A DNA stretch of 64,000 nt from Pirellula sp. SH-Sr6A (GTDB lineage Bacteria > Planctomycetota > Planctomycetia > Pirellulales > Pirellulaceae). The position numbers were made by a program, and so were the translations under genes. Position 1 is the first letter of the stretch; every line of letters begins with the position of its first letter. The DNA lies in contig NZ_CP011272.1 of the NCBI RefSeq assembly GCF_001610875.1, forward strand, positions 849,988-913,987, written 5' to 3'. Positions 1 through 9,269 of this stretch are shown piece after piece. Below the pieces are notes generated by a model. It was not told the origin of the DNA. It saw only the letters and a program-made list of their open reading frames with translations, and made no database searches.

Positions 1-984
1 CTTATCCCACGACAGACCTCGTATGCCGCCTGGCACAGGAACACCACGTCCCATCAACCGAAGCGTGCCAGGCGCGAAGACTTGCTGGACGCTTCCATCC
101 CTTCGCGTCGCTCGCCCGCTATTGAGAACCATCTGTGCGTATTGACTGATATCCTCGGCAGTTGAAAAAAGGCCCGCATGGCCGGCGATGCCCCCCAACT
201 CGTACGCGCGAGGATCATGCACCTCACCTTGGATCCAAACTTCGTTTCGCTTTTCCGTCGGTGCAGCTCTCTGTTTAAGCGGCTCCGGGGGAAGGAACCC
301 GGATTCTTGCATCCCGCACGGTTCGAAGACTTCGGATCGGACGAATTGATTCAAATCTTTACCACTTAGCTTCTCGACAACCTTCCCGAGAACAATGAAG
401 TTCACATCGGAGTATTTGAAGGCCGTCCCAACGGGTGCGGTCAGAGGCAGATCGCAAATCTTCTGCCAAGCCACCTCCGGGCCACTTTTATAATCGGCGA
501 GCGCATTGTCTGGGATCAGACCACTTCGGTGCACCAAAAGGTCCAGAATGGTAATCTCGTCTTTGTCCTTCACTCCAAAATCGGGAAAGAAGTCCACCAC
601 TTTGTCTTGAGGTCTCAGTTTCCCCTGTTCGATCAACTTCATTATGCTCGAGCCGGTTGCAACAGGTTTGGTAATCGACGCCATATCGAACACCGTATCC
701 ACGGTCATCGGCTCGGGAGTAGGTTCCGTCCGCTTGTTACCGTAAGCGTGAAGGAAAAACAACCCTTTCGAGTCTCCGACGCCGATCACGCAGCCAGGCA
801 TTTTCTTGTCTGCGATAGCGATAGCCACGAGTTCTTCCACGCGTTTTGTAGCGGACTCGGATAACTGACGCGTTTCGGTTGCGAAGACGGCACGGGCAGG
901 GAGCGTCCATCCGGTCACGCTGGCGAGCGTGATCGCAACCCAACAGAAAAGGGGGAGTTGAATCCGTTTATGTCTGGTTTGCAT
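1..984 (-). CDS. Serine hydrolase of the class C beta-lactamase family, secreted (3' end cut by window)
   Basis: Reading frame runs open from an ATG at 984 to the window edge (328 codons seen). A basic start and hydrophobic stretch (residues about 8-32) look like a signal peptide, so the product is probably exported. The active-site S-x-x-K motif appears as MASITKP and the second motif as KYSDVN, matching the Y-x-N element of penicillin-binding/class C beta-lactamase-like hydrolases. A later GGIRGLSWD resembles a conserved block of beta-lactamase-related esterases and D-Ala-D-Ala carboxypeptidase-like proteins. The actual substrate (peptidoglycan peptide, ester or beta-lactam) cannot be told from sequence. 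Divergent from murQ, with which it may share a cell-wall theme; that link is inference. The C-terminus lies outside the window. Confidence 0.85.
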   Translation of the reverse strand, partial: MQTRHKRIQLPLFCWVAITLASVTGWTLPARAVFATETRQLSESATKRVEELVAIAIADKKMPGCVIGVGDSKGLFFLHAYGNKRTEPTPEPMTVDTVFDMASITKPVATGSSIMKLIEQGKLRPQDKVVDFFPDFGVKDKDEITILDLLVHRSGLIPDNALADYKSGPEVAWQKICDLPLTAPVGTAFKYSDVNFIVLGKVVEKLSGKDLNQFVRSEVFEPCGMQESGFLPPEPLKQRAAPTEKRNEVWIQGEVHDPRAYELGGIAGHAGLFSTAEDISQYAQMVLNSGRATRRDGSVQQVFAPGTLRLMGRGVPVPGGIRGLSWDK

Positions 985-1145
985 TGGAATTGAATGAGTG
1001 AAAGGTCTGAGTTGCGGAATCGACGATTCCCAGGTTGAATGGCTTCTGATAGTCTGGCCCCATCCTGCAGCGGAACGATCATTGCGATACCATGTGCGTC
1101 GCGGCATCTATGATAGACCAATTTGGTTTTTAATGGGATTCTACA

Positions 1146-2063
1146 ATGGAAATCGGCCACCTTACCACGGAACAAACCAATCCCGCTTCGATCGCCATCG
1201 ACACCCTCTCCAGTTTGGAAATTGTCCAACTGATGAATCAGGAAGATCGCCGTTGCGCCGAGGCCGTCGAGAAAGAATCTGCCGCGATCGCCAAGGCGGT
1301 TGACTTGATCGCCGATCGAATGAAGCGAGGTGGTAGGCTGTTCTATATCGGGGCTGGAACGTCGGGCAGGCTCGGTGTGCTCGATGCTTCCGAATGTCCT
1401 CCGACATTCAATACACGCCCTGAGCAAGTCGTCGGGATTATCGCCGGGGGCTCCACGGCATTGACAACCGCAGTCGAAGGCGCGGAGGACGATGAAAACG
1501 CGGCTGCCGCGGATCTACAGAAACATCACTTCGATTCCGGGGATGTTCTGGTTGGGATCGCAACGAGCGGCCGCACACCCTATGTCGTGGGTGGTCTGCA
1601 GTACGCTCGATCGCTCGGGGCGATATGCATCGGATTCACTTGCAATCCCGAATCGGCGTTGGAGCGACATTGCGATTTCGTCATCGCCCCAGTCGTCGGT
1701 CCCGAAGTCATCAGCGGATCGACACGATTGAAATCGGGCACGGCTACGAAAATGGTTCTCAACATGCTCACAACCGGCACCATGATCCGCCTCGGCAAAA
1801 CGTATGGGAACTGGATGGTCGACCTCAGAGCGACCAATATCAAACTCAAGGCGCGGAGCATTCGGATCGTTTCAGCCCTAACACAGCTTGATTCCCATGC
1901 AGCTTCCATTCTGCTCGATCGGTGCAACGGTGAAGTGAAAGTGGCGATCGTTGCCAGCCAATGCAATGCTCCACCCGACAGAGCCCGGGAACTTCTTCGC
2001 CAGGCAGATGGCTCTCTACGACGTGCTTTGCAACTTGGGAGCAGCGAATCGGCGAACCCCTAG
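1146..2063 (+). CDS. murQ: N-acetylmuramic acid 6-phosphate etherase
   Basis: 305 residues, the usual length for MurQ. The enzyme cleaves the lactyl ether of MurNAc-6-phosphate to give GlcNAc-6-phosphate and D-lactate in peptidoglycan recycling, in the cytoplasm. Family blocks visible are LTTEQTNPAS at the N-terminus, the sugar-phosphate-binding SIS stretch YIGAGTSGRLGVLDASECPP (residues about 67-86), and the second SIS block GIATSGRTPYVVGGL, followed by GSTRLKSGTATKMVLNM, typical of MurQ. The small C-terminal helical domain is present. No kinase (anmK), PTS (murP) or regulator (murR) gene adjoins it. The start is the first ATG and has only a weak purine-rich upstream stretch. Confidence 0.95.
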   Translation: MEIGHLTTEQTNPASIAIDTLSSLEIVQLMNQEDRRCAEAVEKESAAIAKAVDLIADRMKRGGRLFYIGAGTSGRLGVLDASECPPTFNTRPEQVVGIIAGGSTALTTAVEGAEDDENAAAADLQKHHFDSGDVLVGIATSGRTPYVVGGLQYARSLGAICIGFTCNPESALERHCDFVIAPVVGPEVISGSTRLKSGTATKMVLNMLTTGTMIRLGKTYGNWMVDLRATNIKLKARSIRIVSALTQLDSHAASILLDRCNGEVKVAIVASQCNAPPDRARELLRQADGSLRRALQLGSSESANP

Positions 2064-2088
2064 CCACTCTCCCGCAGAGGCTCGGCCT

Positions 2089-4125
2089 TTAAGCGGCTCG
2101 CCTGTCATCTTGTTGACGCCGCAATCGCTTGCGTTCGGCTTTGCTCATCGGTCTCGCACCGGAGTCGTCCTCGTCGTCGTAGTCACGTGTGCTTGGTACA
2201 GCAGCCCCCGTTTTGACCGGTGTCGGTCCCGAGTTTGGTTTTGGAGAAGTGGACGGAGGCAAGTCGCGAACGGACTCGTCGTCATTCCTAGCCTTCGGCG
2301 GTTTCAACGCCAGGCCATCGAACATACCGAGCCACGATTTCTTTTCTTTGGGCTCAGCGCGGCCCTCTGCCTTCTCTTTCCGGCGCAGTGACTTGTTCGG
2401 TGCATCAGCTTCCACGGATCCTGGATCCTCACTTCGGTTCCGCCGAAACAGACCGCCGCGAGCTGGCTGGTTATGGTCTTGGCTTTCTCCCGATTCTTTG
2501 GCTCCCGATTTGCGAAGCGAAACCTTGGGGATCGATGGTAGAGTTGGCAGCCACTTTCGCTTGGCAGGTGCACCGGATGTTTCGCCGTCGCCTCCCCCAT
2601 GACCTCGATCCTCGGGATGAGACGTCGGTCCCTTTCGGCCCCACCATGATCCCCTCTTCTTCGAAAGAGGCTCAGCATTCGGATCGTCTCGATGGCCATT
2701 ATCTCGACTGGCATTGTCGCGTTCAGCCCTGTTCGCGCGCTTGGCTTCTTTCCCGGAACGCCTCGCTTCTCGGTCCGCCCGTTTGTTGCCACCGATCCCG
2801 AACCAGCCAGATGTTTTCGTAATTCCGGTGTCGACCTCTCCCCCGTCATCTTCGGCAATCGGTTCGTATTCAAGCTCTTCGTTTCGAACCTGGCGATTGG
2901 GGATCCAACCAAACAATCTGCGCCCTTGCGGAGCACTTTCCATTTCGCTCGAGGCGGATCGTTCCTGACCTTCATCTTCGGCCAGATCTTCTTGTCCATC
3001 ATCACGTCGACGACGCCAGAATTTCCAACTGCGGCGAGATGGCACGTCTTGCTCGACGTCTGGATCGGGTAACTCGGCTTGCGGTTTCTTCCTTCGCTTG
3101 GTGGATACGACTTCGGATTCGCCCGCTTCGACTGTCTCATCTCTTTGGCGACGGGGTAGCTTGAGCGCCGGTACCTTCCATCGTATTGGACCAAGCTCGC
3201 AGCCTTGGCGTTGGAGAAATCGCTTTTGCGCTTGAATGTAGGTCGTGCGCAAATACATGGCTGCCGATTGAAACACAGCCAGGATGCCCCCTAACCAGAG
3301 GCCACCCACCAGCAAATCGAGCTGCTGAGGCGGCATAGCGACTTTCAAAAGCCCTGTCCCTAACAACGCAGAAACCGCCCAAGCAATCAAGCCAAATATC
3401 CAACTCGTCACACTGCTCGGCACACTTCGCAACTCGCTGCTCAATCGAATGCCGAGAACACCGATCAACGATGCAAAGGACGCGAGAACCAACGGCCACC
3501 CACCATACCCAATCTCCTTGCGCGCCCATCCATCCATGCTCATACCGATCAGTTGAAGGACCGATGTCGAAGCATCGAAGCTGGAGAACAACGCCGCCAA
3601 CGCTATGAACACCCAAATGCGATACTTCGCCCGATAGTCATCTAGCTTGTGACGGCGGAGATTGAAAATCATCCAGCTCGCCAGCGAAGTCAAAAGCCAA
3701 AGCTGGCTGGTGAGCCAATGCGCAATTCCATGCGGGGAACGGAGATGAAACAAATACCCGATCGGGAGATTCGTCAATGCGGCCGTTGCAGGTGCCGAAA
3801 TCGACGTGTGGATCCAATAGTGCGTGAAAAGCAACAGTCCATACACGAGCCACAGCCCGGTCAAGAGAATCGCTACGGTTCCTCTGCGAACGGGAATGAA
3901 CTGCACCAGCCGCTGCTGACACGCGGATCGGACCGCTTGGCTATACCCGGGATCGCGATAGGTGCGATCGTAATTCTCGTCCTCGTTGTCGTCCGCTGAA
4001 CGCGACTTCGCCCGCCGACGCGCTCGGACGTTCTCAACTGCAAGCTCCGTATCTTGAGCCAGCGAATCGAGCATCACTCGTCGTCGACGATCCTGGCGAT
4101 GATTTCGAGACAGCGGCATACGCAA
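2089..4125 (-). CDS. Multi-pass membrane protein with long charged low-complexity C-terminal tail
   Basis: 678 residues. The N-terminal 75 residues are highly charged, then about six hydrophobic segments (roughly residues 80-300, with a stretch beginning RRGTVAILLTGLWLVYG) form a membrane domain. The remaining half is extremely rich in K, R, D, E and S, repeatedly placing W/G patches such as SWKFWRRR, GWFGIGG, SWWGRKG and SWLGMFDG in a charged background. I recognise no family. The tail is predicted from composition to be disordered and cytoplasmic or periplasmic; it could bind nucleic acid or protein partners through its repeated aromatic-glycine islands. It is convergent with murQ (25 bp apart) and lies downstream of the TOPRIM gene on the same strand. 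Confidence 0.7.
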   Translation of the reverse strand: MRMPLSRNHRQDRRRRVMLDSLAQDTELAVENVRARRRAKSRSADDNEDENYDRTYRDPGYSQAVRSACQQRLVQFIPVRRGTVAILLTGLWLVYGLLLFTHYWIHTSISAPATAALTNLPIGYLFHLRSPHGIAHWLTSQLWLLTSLASWMIFNLRRHKLDDYRAKYRIWVFIALAALFSSFDASTSVLQLIGMSMDGWARKEIGYGGWPLVLASFASLIGVLGIRLSSELRSVPSSVTSWIFGLIAWAVSALLGTGLLKVAMPPQQLDLLVGGLWLGGILAVFQSAAMYLRTTYIQAQKRFLQRQGCELGPIRWKVPALKLPRRQRDETVEAGESEVVSTKRRKKPQAELPDPDVEQDVPSRRSWKFWRRRRDDGQEDLAEDEGQERSASSEMESAPQGRRLFGWIPNRQVRNEELEYEPIAEDDGGEVDTGITKTSGWFGIGGNKRADREARRSGKEAKRANRAERDNASRDNGHRDDPNAEPLSKKRGSWWGRKGPTSHPEDRGHGGGDGETSGAPAKRKWLPTLPSIPKVSLRKSGAKESGESQDHNQPARGGLFRRNRSEDPGSVEADAPNKSLRRKEKAEGRAEPKEKKSWLGMFDGLALKPPKARNDDESVRDLPPSTSPKPNSGPTPVKTGAAVPSTRDYDDEDDSGARPMSKAERKRLRRQQDDRRAA

Positions 4126-4218
4126 TCACTCGAAGGGAATAAGGACGCAGCATATCGCGCGACCGGAAAGGAAGATGGACAGTCCCATCGATTCGAATCT
4201 CAAAACGACAGCAATTTG

Positions 4219-4809
4219 TCAAGATCGATTCCATCCGAGCGTTGCGTCCTCCGGTGTTAACACCACTTTCTTTCGACGTGACGAATGCAAGCAATAGTTT
4301 TCCAGCAAGTCGGCTGGAAGGGCCGCCGTTCCGCGGACCTTGGCAATGCGGACTTGGCCCGGAAGCCGCGTCGTTCGCAGCTGATTGGCCATCCGCTCCG
4401 CCCCCGCCTCGGTGAACGCGTAATGACAAAGCGTATCGCCATGGACTCTTATTTCGAAACGAGGCAACATCAGTTGGAAGATATGCCCCCCTCGCAACCA
4501 ATCTGGCATGAACTGGTGAAAAAACCAAAGGAGTAACAAACTGCAATGCATCCCATCCGCGTCGGGATCCATCACCATGCCGATTTGATCATAGCGTTTC
4601 CCAATCGCTCGATTGACTTCTTCCCACCCCTCGCTGATCTCCAAGACAATTCCTTGCAAAAACGGATTCGACTGAACTGCCAAAGTTGAAAGACCTTTCA
4701 CATTCGGTGGCTTGCCCTGCAAACACAATATCGACGTCCCCTGGGGAAGTGGGCAGCGTCGGATTGCATTGGCCGCCGATTCGCCTTCGACAATGAGCAA
4801 TTCGCGCAT
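4219..4809 (-). CDS. Stand-alone TOPRIM-domain protein of GyrB/ParE type
   Basis: 196 residues. It aligns by eye only with the TOPRIM segment of type IIA topoisomerase B subunits: LLIVEGESAA matches the catalytic-Glu block (usually EGDSA), LQGKPPNVKG the LRGKI-N region, and MVMDPDADGMHCSLLLLWFF the metal-binding D-x-D-x-D-G block followed by the leucine-rich helix. The catalytic Glu and all three Asp positions are present, but the GHKL ATPase and transducer domains are absent. An in-frame stop (4822-4824) sits directly upstream of the ATG, so no longer start exists in this frame. Possible roles: a subunit pairing with an ATPase encoded elsewhere, or a repurposed TOPRIM nuclease. Followed on the same strand by the membrane-protein gene after about 90 bp. 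Confidence 0.75.
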   Translation of the reverse strand: MRELLIVEGESAANAIRRCPLPQGTSILCLQGKPPNVKGLSTLAVQSNPFLQGIVLEISEGWEEVNRAIGKRYDQIGMVMDPDADGMHCSLLLLWFFHQFMPDWLRGGHIFQLMLPRFEIRVHGDTLCHYAFTEAGAERMANQLRTTRLPGQVRIAKVRGTAALPADLLENYCLHSSRRKKVVLTPEDATLGWNRS

Positions 4810-4955
4810 CTTTCCGTTCCCTCAATTCTGCCCGTGCCATCATTTGCGTCTGTGGTCACTTCGTAGCGCCGCATTGCGGATCTCGTATGGATCCATTATG
4901 AACAGCCGACTGCGATTCGACACCCTCCATGTTATTGACGAAAGCGAATAAGCGA

Positions 4956-6302
4956 ATGTCCACCATCGCGATTCATGCGGACTGGATCTTCTCGTTGACC
5001 TCGACTCCAATACCCAATGGATGGCTCGTCGCTCACGAAGGAGTCATTGAGTTTCTCGGCCGGGAACTCCCACCCCGCTTTCAATCGGTCCCTATCCGGA
5101 AACTCCCTAACACGGCACTCCTTCCAGGACTCATCAACGCGCACTGCCATCTTGAATTCAGCGACATGGCAAATCCGATCGAATTCCACGGTTCCTTCAT
5201 CGCATGGATTCAGTCGGTCGTAAGACACCGGGCACAAGCGAACGGGGAAGAATCCATCGAACGTCGACGAATGGCGGTAGCCCGCGGAATCGAGGAAAGC
5301 TATCGGTCCGGAACGCGCATCCTGTTCGATACGATCACGGCTCCTTGGTCGCCCGACTGGATTCAATCGCCTTCGATACCACAAGAATTAGCCAGCTCTC
5401 CCGAGGTGGGGATTCTCCGCCATGCCTTGACCGGCCTCTCGAGGTTCTATGTCGTCCCCATTCCGGAAACCCTCGATATCCATCAATCAAGGGGAGATGA
5501 AACGATTGCGTTTGCACGACGCGTTCATGAACAAATGGGTGAGCCTAAAAATCGGCAATCGAGTCCAACTTCCTCGTCATCCATTATGCCTCGATTGGCG
5601 ATCTCTCCGCACGCCCCCTACACGGCATCGCGGAACTTGGTCCGAAATTGGACCGCATGGTCGCAATCCAATCATGGCCTCGTTTCCATGCACCTTGCGG
5701 AGTCGCGGGAAGAAATGGAATGGCTTGCCGAACGCGCCGAACCGATCGAATCAGCGCTTGGGCGCTTTCGTGATCAAGCTTTCGCGCGTCAATCCTCGAC
5801 GATGCAGGACTATGTGGACGCGATGCTCGAGGCTTGGCTCGGAATCATCGCGCATGGTAATTACCTCGACGAGTCACTCCTCACGAACCTCTCTGCCCAT
5901 AGAAACCATGTCGCGATCGCTCATTGCCCTCGCACCTACCGGCACTTCCATCCGGACCGGTCTACTCAGAATTACCCGTTGGCGGAACGATTGCGAAGGG
6001 GTGTAAGACATCTTGTGGGAACCGACTCGCGTGCATCCAACCCCGACCTCTCCGTTTGGAGTGAAATGCAGACGATGCTGAATTACCCAGGAATTTCAGG
6101 CGAAGAAATCATCGCGATGGCAACCAGGGAACCGGCTGATCTTCTAGGTCTCGCCGATTTCGGGACCCTCGCGGTGGGCAACCGTTCCCTCTGCACGGCC
6201 ATCCCGCTCAGCGGGACGCTGGAGCAAGAAGATATCTACCGTTCGCTCTTAACCGTGGGAAAGTCCGCCGTTCCACTCGAATCCATGATTGTGGAATCGT
6301 AA
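4956..6302 (+). CDS. Amidohydrolase, cytosine/SAH-deaminase-like (metal-dependent)
   Basis: 448 residues from the ATG at 4956; an ATG 27 bp earlier is possible but lacks a ribosome site. The order of metal-site blocks is that of amidohydrolase superfamily deaminases: LLPGLINAHCHLE near the N-terminus (H-x-H), SPHAPYTAS, MHLAESREEMEWL (His plus Glu), IIAHGNYLDE, VAIAHCPRTYRHF and the Asp block VGTDSRASN. This resembles the chlorohydrolase/adenosylhomocysteine-deaminase (MtaD/TrzN-like) group that hydrolytically deaminates ring substrates with one Zn or Fe ion. The substrate is not predictable here. Cytoplasmic; no signal peptide. Stands alone between a minus-strand cluster and an M61 peptidase gene. 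Confidence 0.85.
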   Translation: MSTIAIHADWIFSLTSTPIPNGWLVAHEGVIEFLGRELPPRFQSVPIRKLPNTALLPGLINAHCHLEFSDMANPIEFHGSFIAWIQSVVRHRAQANGEESIERRRMAVARGIEESYRSGTRILFDTITAPWSPDWIQSPSIPQELASSPEVGILRHALTGLSRFYVVPIPETLDIHQSRGDETIAFARRVHEQMGEPKNRQSSPTSSSSIMPRLAISPHAPYTASRNLVRNWTAWSQSNHGLVSMHLAESREEMEWLAERAEPIESALGRFRDQAFARQSSTMQDYVDAMLEAWLGIIAHGNYLDESLLTNLSAHRNHVAIAHCPRTYRHFHPDRSTQNYPLAERLRRGVRHLVGTDSRASNPDLSVWSEMQTMLNYPGISGEEIIAMATREPADLLGLADFGTLAVGNRSLCTAIPLSGTLEQEDIYRSLLTVGKSAVPLESMIVES

Positions 6303-6428
6303 TTGCCATTGCTCTCTCAAACGCCTCACCCTATTCACCGAGGGCATGGATACCGGCTGCATTTATACCGATGGCAATTATACTGAGCGTGCCTCTCGTT
6401 AGCTCCCAATCAACGAAACGACTCTGAG

Positions 6429-8300
6429 ATGCTCGGTCCACGAATTGCCAACTTTTTGCCTCTTACACTTCTGTTCCTGCTCACGCACTCAAGCGTTGCT
6501 GAAACTATGCCAGAAAAAAACTTGGCCCCCGTCCAATATCGCGTCTCCTTTCGACAAGCTGAGAATCATCGCTGCGACGTCGAAGTCACCGTGCCGGCGG
6601 AGGGGGCGGACTCCATCGAACTGATGATGCCGGTTTGGACGCCCGGTAGCTATTTGGTTCGCGAGTACGCACGCCAAATCGAGACGATCCAAGCTCGCGA
6701 TGGCGTGACAAACCATCCCTTGGTAATGGAGAAATCGACGAAGAACCGTTGGGTTGTCACCACCAAAGGGGTTTCCGAAGTTGCGGTGCGTTATTCGCTC
6801 TACTGCCGAGAACTCGGGGTCCGGACGAATTGGATTGAACGCGACTTCGCATTCCTTACCGGTGCGGCTACGTTTCTCACCCCCGTCGATCGTTTGGATC
6901 GAAAACACTTGGTTCGAATCGAATCGCTCCCTCATTGGCCGAACGTCGCAACCAGCCTTGCCAAAGTGGATGAAGACGTTTGGACTCGCGTGGCAGAGAG
7001 TTTTGATGAACTCGTCGATAGCCCCATCCTCATCGGGGATATCGACATCCAATCGTTTGAAGCGGGAGGGGCAAAGCACCATCTGGCCACAATCGGTACC
7101 GACGGCCTTTGGAACACCGCGAAGGCAGCGGAAGACGTCAAGAAGATCGTTGAAACCGAACAAGCCTTTTGGGGAGTCGTCCCCTATCGCGAGTATTGGT
7201 TTCTCAACTTGGCCACCGAGTCAGGGGGAGGATTGGAACATGACAACAGCACCGTCCTCATGACCAGCCGCTGGGCCATGAAGCAAAAAGCAAAGTACAC
7301 CGATTGGCTAGGGCTCGTCTCCCACGAATTCTTCCATACCTGGAATGTCCGCCGACTTCGCCCAAAAGTCCTTATGAAATATGACTTCGAAGGTGAACAA
7401 TACACACGCGAGCTGTGGGTCGCCGAAGGGGTGACCAGCTATTACGATGACTTGCTTCTAGCAAGAAGCGGACTTTGCAGCCCGAAAGATTACTTGGAAC
7501 GCATTAGCAAAGGGATATCGGGCGTTCAATCGGCGCCAGGCCGATTGATCCAGCCGCTCAGCGAAAGCAGCTTTGACACTTGGATCAAGTTCTACCGTCC
7601 TGACGAAAATGCCATTAACAGCCGCGTCAGCTACTACACCAAAGGAAGTATCGTCGCCATGCTCCTCGATGCCGAGATTCGATCGGCGACCCAAAATCAA
7701 AAGTCGCTCGACGACGTGATGCGAATGCTCTGGAAAGAACACCTGCAGTCTGGCTACACGACCGCGGACGTTTTGCGAGCGGCAAATGCTACCAGCGGGA
7801 AGGATCTCTCGGAGTGGTTTCACCGATCGATTGAAACCACGGAGGAACCAGACTTTACGACCTTCTTGAGCTGGTATGGCCTAGAATGGAAAGCCAAGGA
7901 ATCAGCAGAAGCGAAAGACAAACCGCTACCTCCTTTCCATGGTATGGATGTGAGCAATCAACAGGGAAAAGCAATCGTTGACAAAGTGGCAAAAGATAGC
8001 CCCGCCGCGCAAGCGGGCATCAATGTAGGAGATGAACTCCTGGCTATCGATGGCTATCGCGTCGGTGCGGAAAACCTGACCGAGCGAGTGTCGCTCTACG
8101 AAGCCGGAACCATTGTAGAATGCACAATGGCCCGACGCGGAAAACTGCTGCCGATCAAGCTCAAGCTCGGCGTTCAACCGGCGCAAAGCTGGACGCTGCA
8201 GCGCGTCGCGAAGCCAACCGATGAGCAGGAATCCCATTGGAAAGATTGGCTACGAATCCGAGAGCCCGTTCAAGTCGTTGCTCCTGACAAACAGCCATAA
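6429..8300 (+). CDS. M61-family metallopeptidase with C-terminal PDZ domain, secreted
   Basis: 623 residues. Residues about 6-25 form a hydrophobic signal sequence (ANFLPLTLLFLLTHSSVAE), so the enzyme is exported. An N-terminal beta domain is followed by the M61 pattern: GGLEH at about 267-271, the zinc ligand motif HEFFH at 299-303 followed by TWNVRRLRP, and the second-shell Glu in WVAEGVTSYYDDLLL near 333. A PDZ domain occupies about 505-600 (KDSPAAQAGINVGDELLAIDGY). This is the glycyl-aminopeptidase-like group of Gluzincins; the natural substrate of most bacterial members is unknown. No gap or broken motif was seen. birA follows after about 30 bp and may be co-transcribed. Confidence 0.9.
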   Translation: MLGPRIANFLPLTLLFLLTHSSVAETMPEKNLAPVQYRVSFRQAENHRCDVEVTVPAEGADSIELMMPVWTPGSYLVREYARQIETIQARDGVTNHPLVMEKSTKNRWVVTTKGVSEVAVRYSLYCRELGVRTNWIERDFAFLTGAATFLTPVDRLDRKHLVRIESLPHWPNVATSLAKVDEDVWTRVAESFDELVDSPILIGDIDIQSFEAGGAKHHLATIGTDGLWNTAKAAEDVKKIVETEQAFWGVVPYREYWFLNLATESGGGLEHDNSTVLMTSRWAMKQKAKYTDWLGLVSHEFFHTWNVRRLRPKVLMKYDFEGEQYTRELWVAEGVTSYYDDLLLARSGLCSPKDYLERISKGISGVQSAPGRLIQPLSESSFDTWIKFYRPDENAINSRVSYYTKGSIVAMLLDAEIRSATQNQKSLDDVMRMLWKEHLQSGYTTADVLRAANATSGKDLSEWFHRSIETTEEPDFTTFLSWYGLEWKAKESAEAKDKPLPPFHGMDVSNQQGKAIVDKVAKDSPAAQAGINVGDELLAIDGYRVGAENLTERVSLYEAGTIVECTMARRGKLLPIKLKLGVQPAQSWTLQRVAKPTDEQESHWKDWLRIREPVQVVAPDKQP

Positions 8301-8333
8301 TTCGCTTTTCATTCTTACTTGACTAGGGATTTC

Positions 8334-9149
8334 ATGGACGCGATTTCCTCCGTCCGCCGAGCCAGCGCTCTGGCGGATATCGAAGCGATGAACTGGTTTA
8401 CCAGTATTCGATGGCTCGCGGAAACCGAATCGACCAATAAACAGTTGGCGGAGGAACTGCGAAACGCGTCCATTATGCCACCTGCCATTCTGGTCGCGGA
8501 CCGGCAGACGGGGGGCGTAGGGCGAGGAGGCAATCGATGGTTTTCTCCCGACGGTTGCTTGATGTTCTCCATGGCAATTCCATTCGATCCGAAAGCATCT
8601 TCCCTTCTTCCGCTCGAGGTGGGAATGGTGATCGCTCGGACCATTGCACCTGGATGTTTTTCAAGGCCGCAGGTCAAGTGGCCGAACGATGTCTACATCG
8701 ACGGCCGCAAGCTTTGTGGCGTTTTGATCGATGTCATTCAGAGTTCGTCGGTGGCAATCGTCGGCGTCGGGATCAATTGCTCGGTTTCGTTCGAATCGGC
8801 TCCTGAGCCGATTCGGCAGACTGCGATCAGTCTCCACCAATGCCGACCGAATCGCCTCGCCTCCGACACATCCCCCGAATCGATCCTAACCCAATTTTTA
8901 TCGGCGTGGAGCGAATGGGAGATGAACCGAGCCGAGAACCAAACGCTCTTATTAGATCTATGGCCCGAATGGAGCCTGCTGGATCGCATGTGGGTGACGG
9001 TGGAAAACGCTGTCACCCTCTCGAATCACACCCATATCGAGGGGCTGTGTCTCGGTATCGACGGCTCGGGTGCGTTGAAGATTGCAGAGCCCAGCGGAAG
9101 AGTCATTTCGGTCATTGCCGGAACTGTCGCGTCGTTTCGAAGCCTTTGA
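8334..9149 (+). CDS. birA: Biotin--[acetyl-CoA-carboxylase] ligase
   Basis: 271 residues from the ATG at 8334, chosen because AGGGA lies just upstream; a TTG 15 bp earlier is the alternative. The enzyme makes biotinyl-AMP and transfers biotin to carboxylase carrier proteins. Visible motifs are TESTNKQ, GGVGRGGNRW (biotin/ATP loop, normally GRGRxGRxW), and KWPNDVYIDGRKLCGVLID with the catalytic-site Lys and the GVLIE-like strand. The short C-terminal SH3-like domain is present. The N-terminal helix-turn-helix of repressor-type BirA is absent, so this is a monofunctional ligase that should not regulate biotin genes. Confidence 0.9.
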   Translation: MDAISSVRRASALADIEAMNWFTSIRWLAETESTNKQLAEELRNASIMPPAILVADRQTGGVGRGGNRWFSPDGCLMFSMAIPFDPKASSLLPLEVGMVIARTIAPGCFSRPQVKWPNDVYIDGRKLCGVLIDVIQSSSVAIVGVGINCSVSFESAPEPIRQTAISLHQCRPNRLASDTSPESILTQFLSAWSEWEMNRAENQTLLLDLWPEWSLLDRMWVTVENAVTLSNHTHIEGLCLGIDGSGALKIAEPSGRVISVIAGTVASFRSL

Positions 9150-9269
9150 CGGCCTCGACGGCACGTCCCTAGCAATTCCATACCGTTGCCAACGAACTCA
9201 ACTGTCCATCGATGCTTTTTTGTCGGTATCATGGCTCGATTCTGAACTCTTATTTCATCCATCATCACT

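Noticed and set aside
4589-4843. Overlapping minus-strand frame beginning upstream of the TOPRIM gene
   Set aside because: Peptide lacks TOPRIM motifs; TOPRIM frame is fully explained by its own ATG.
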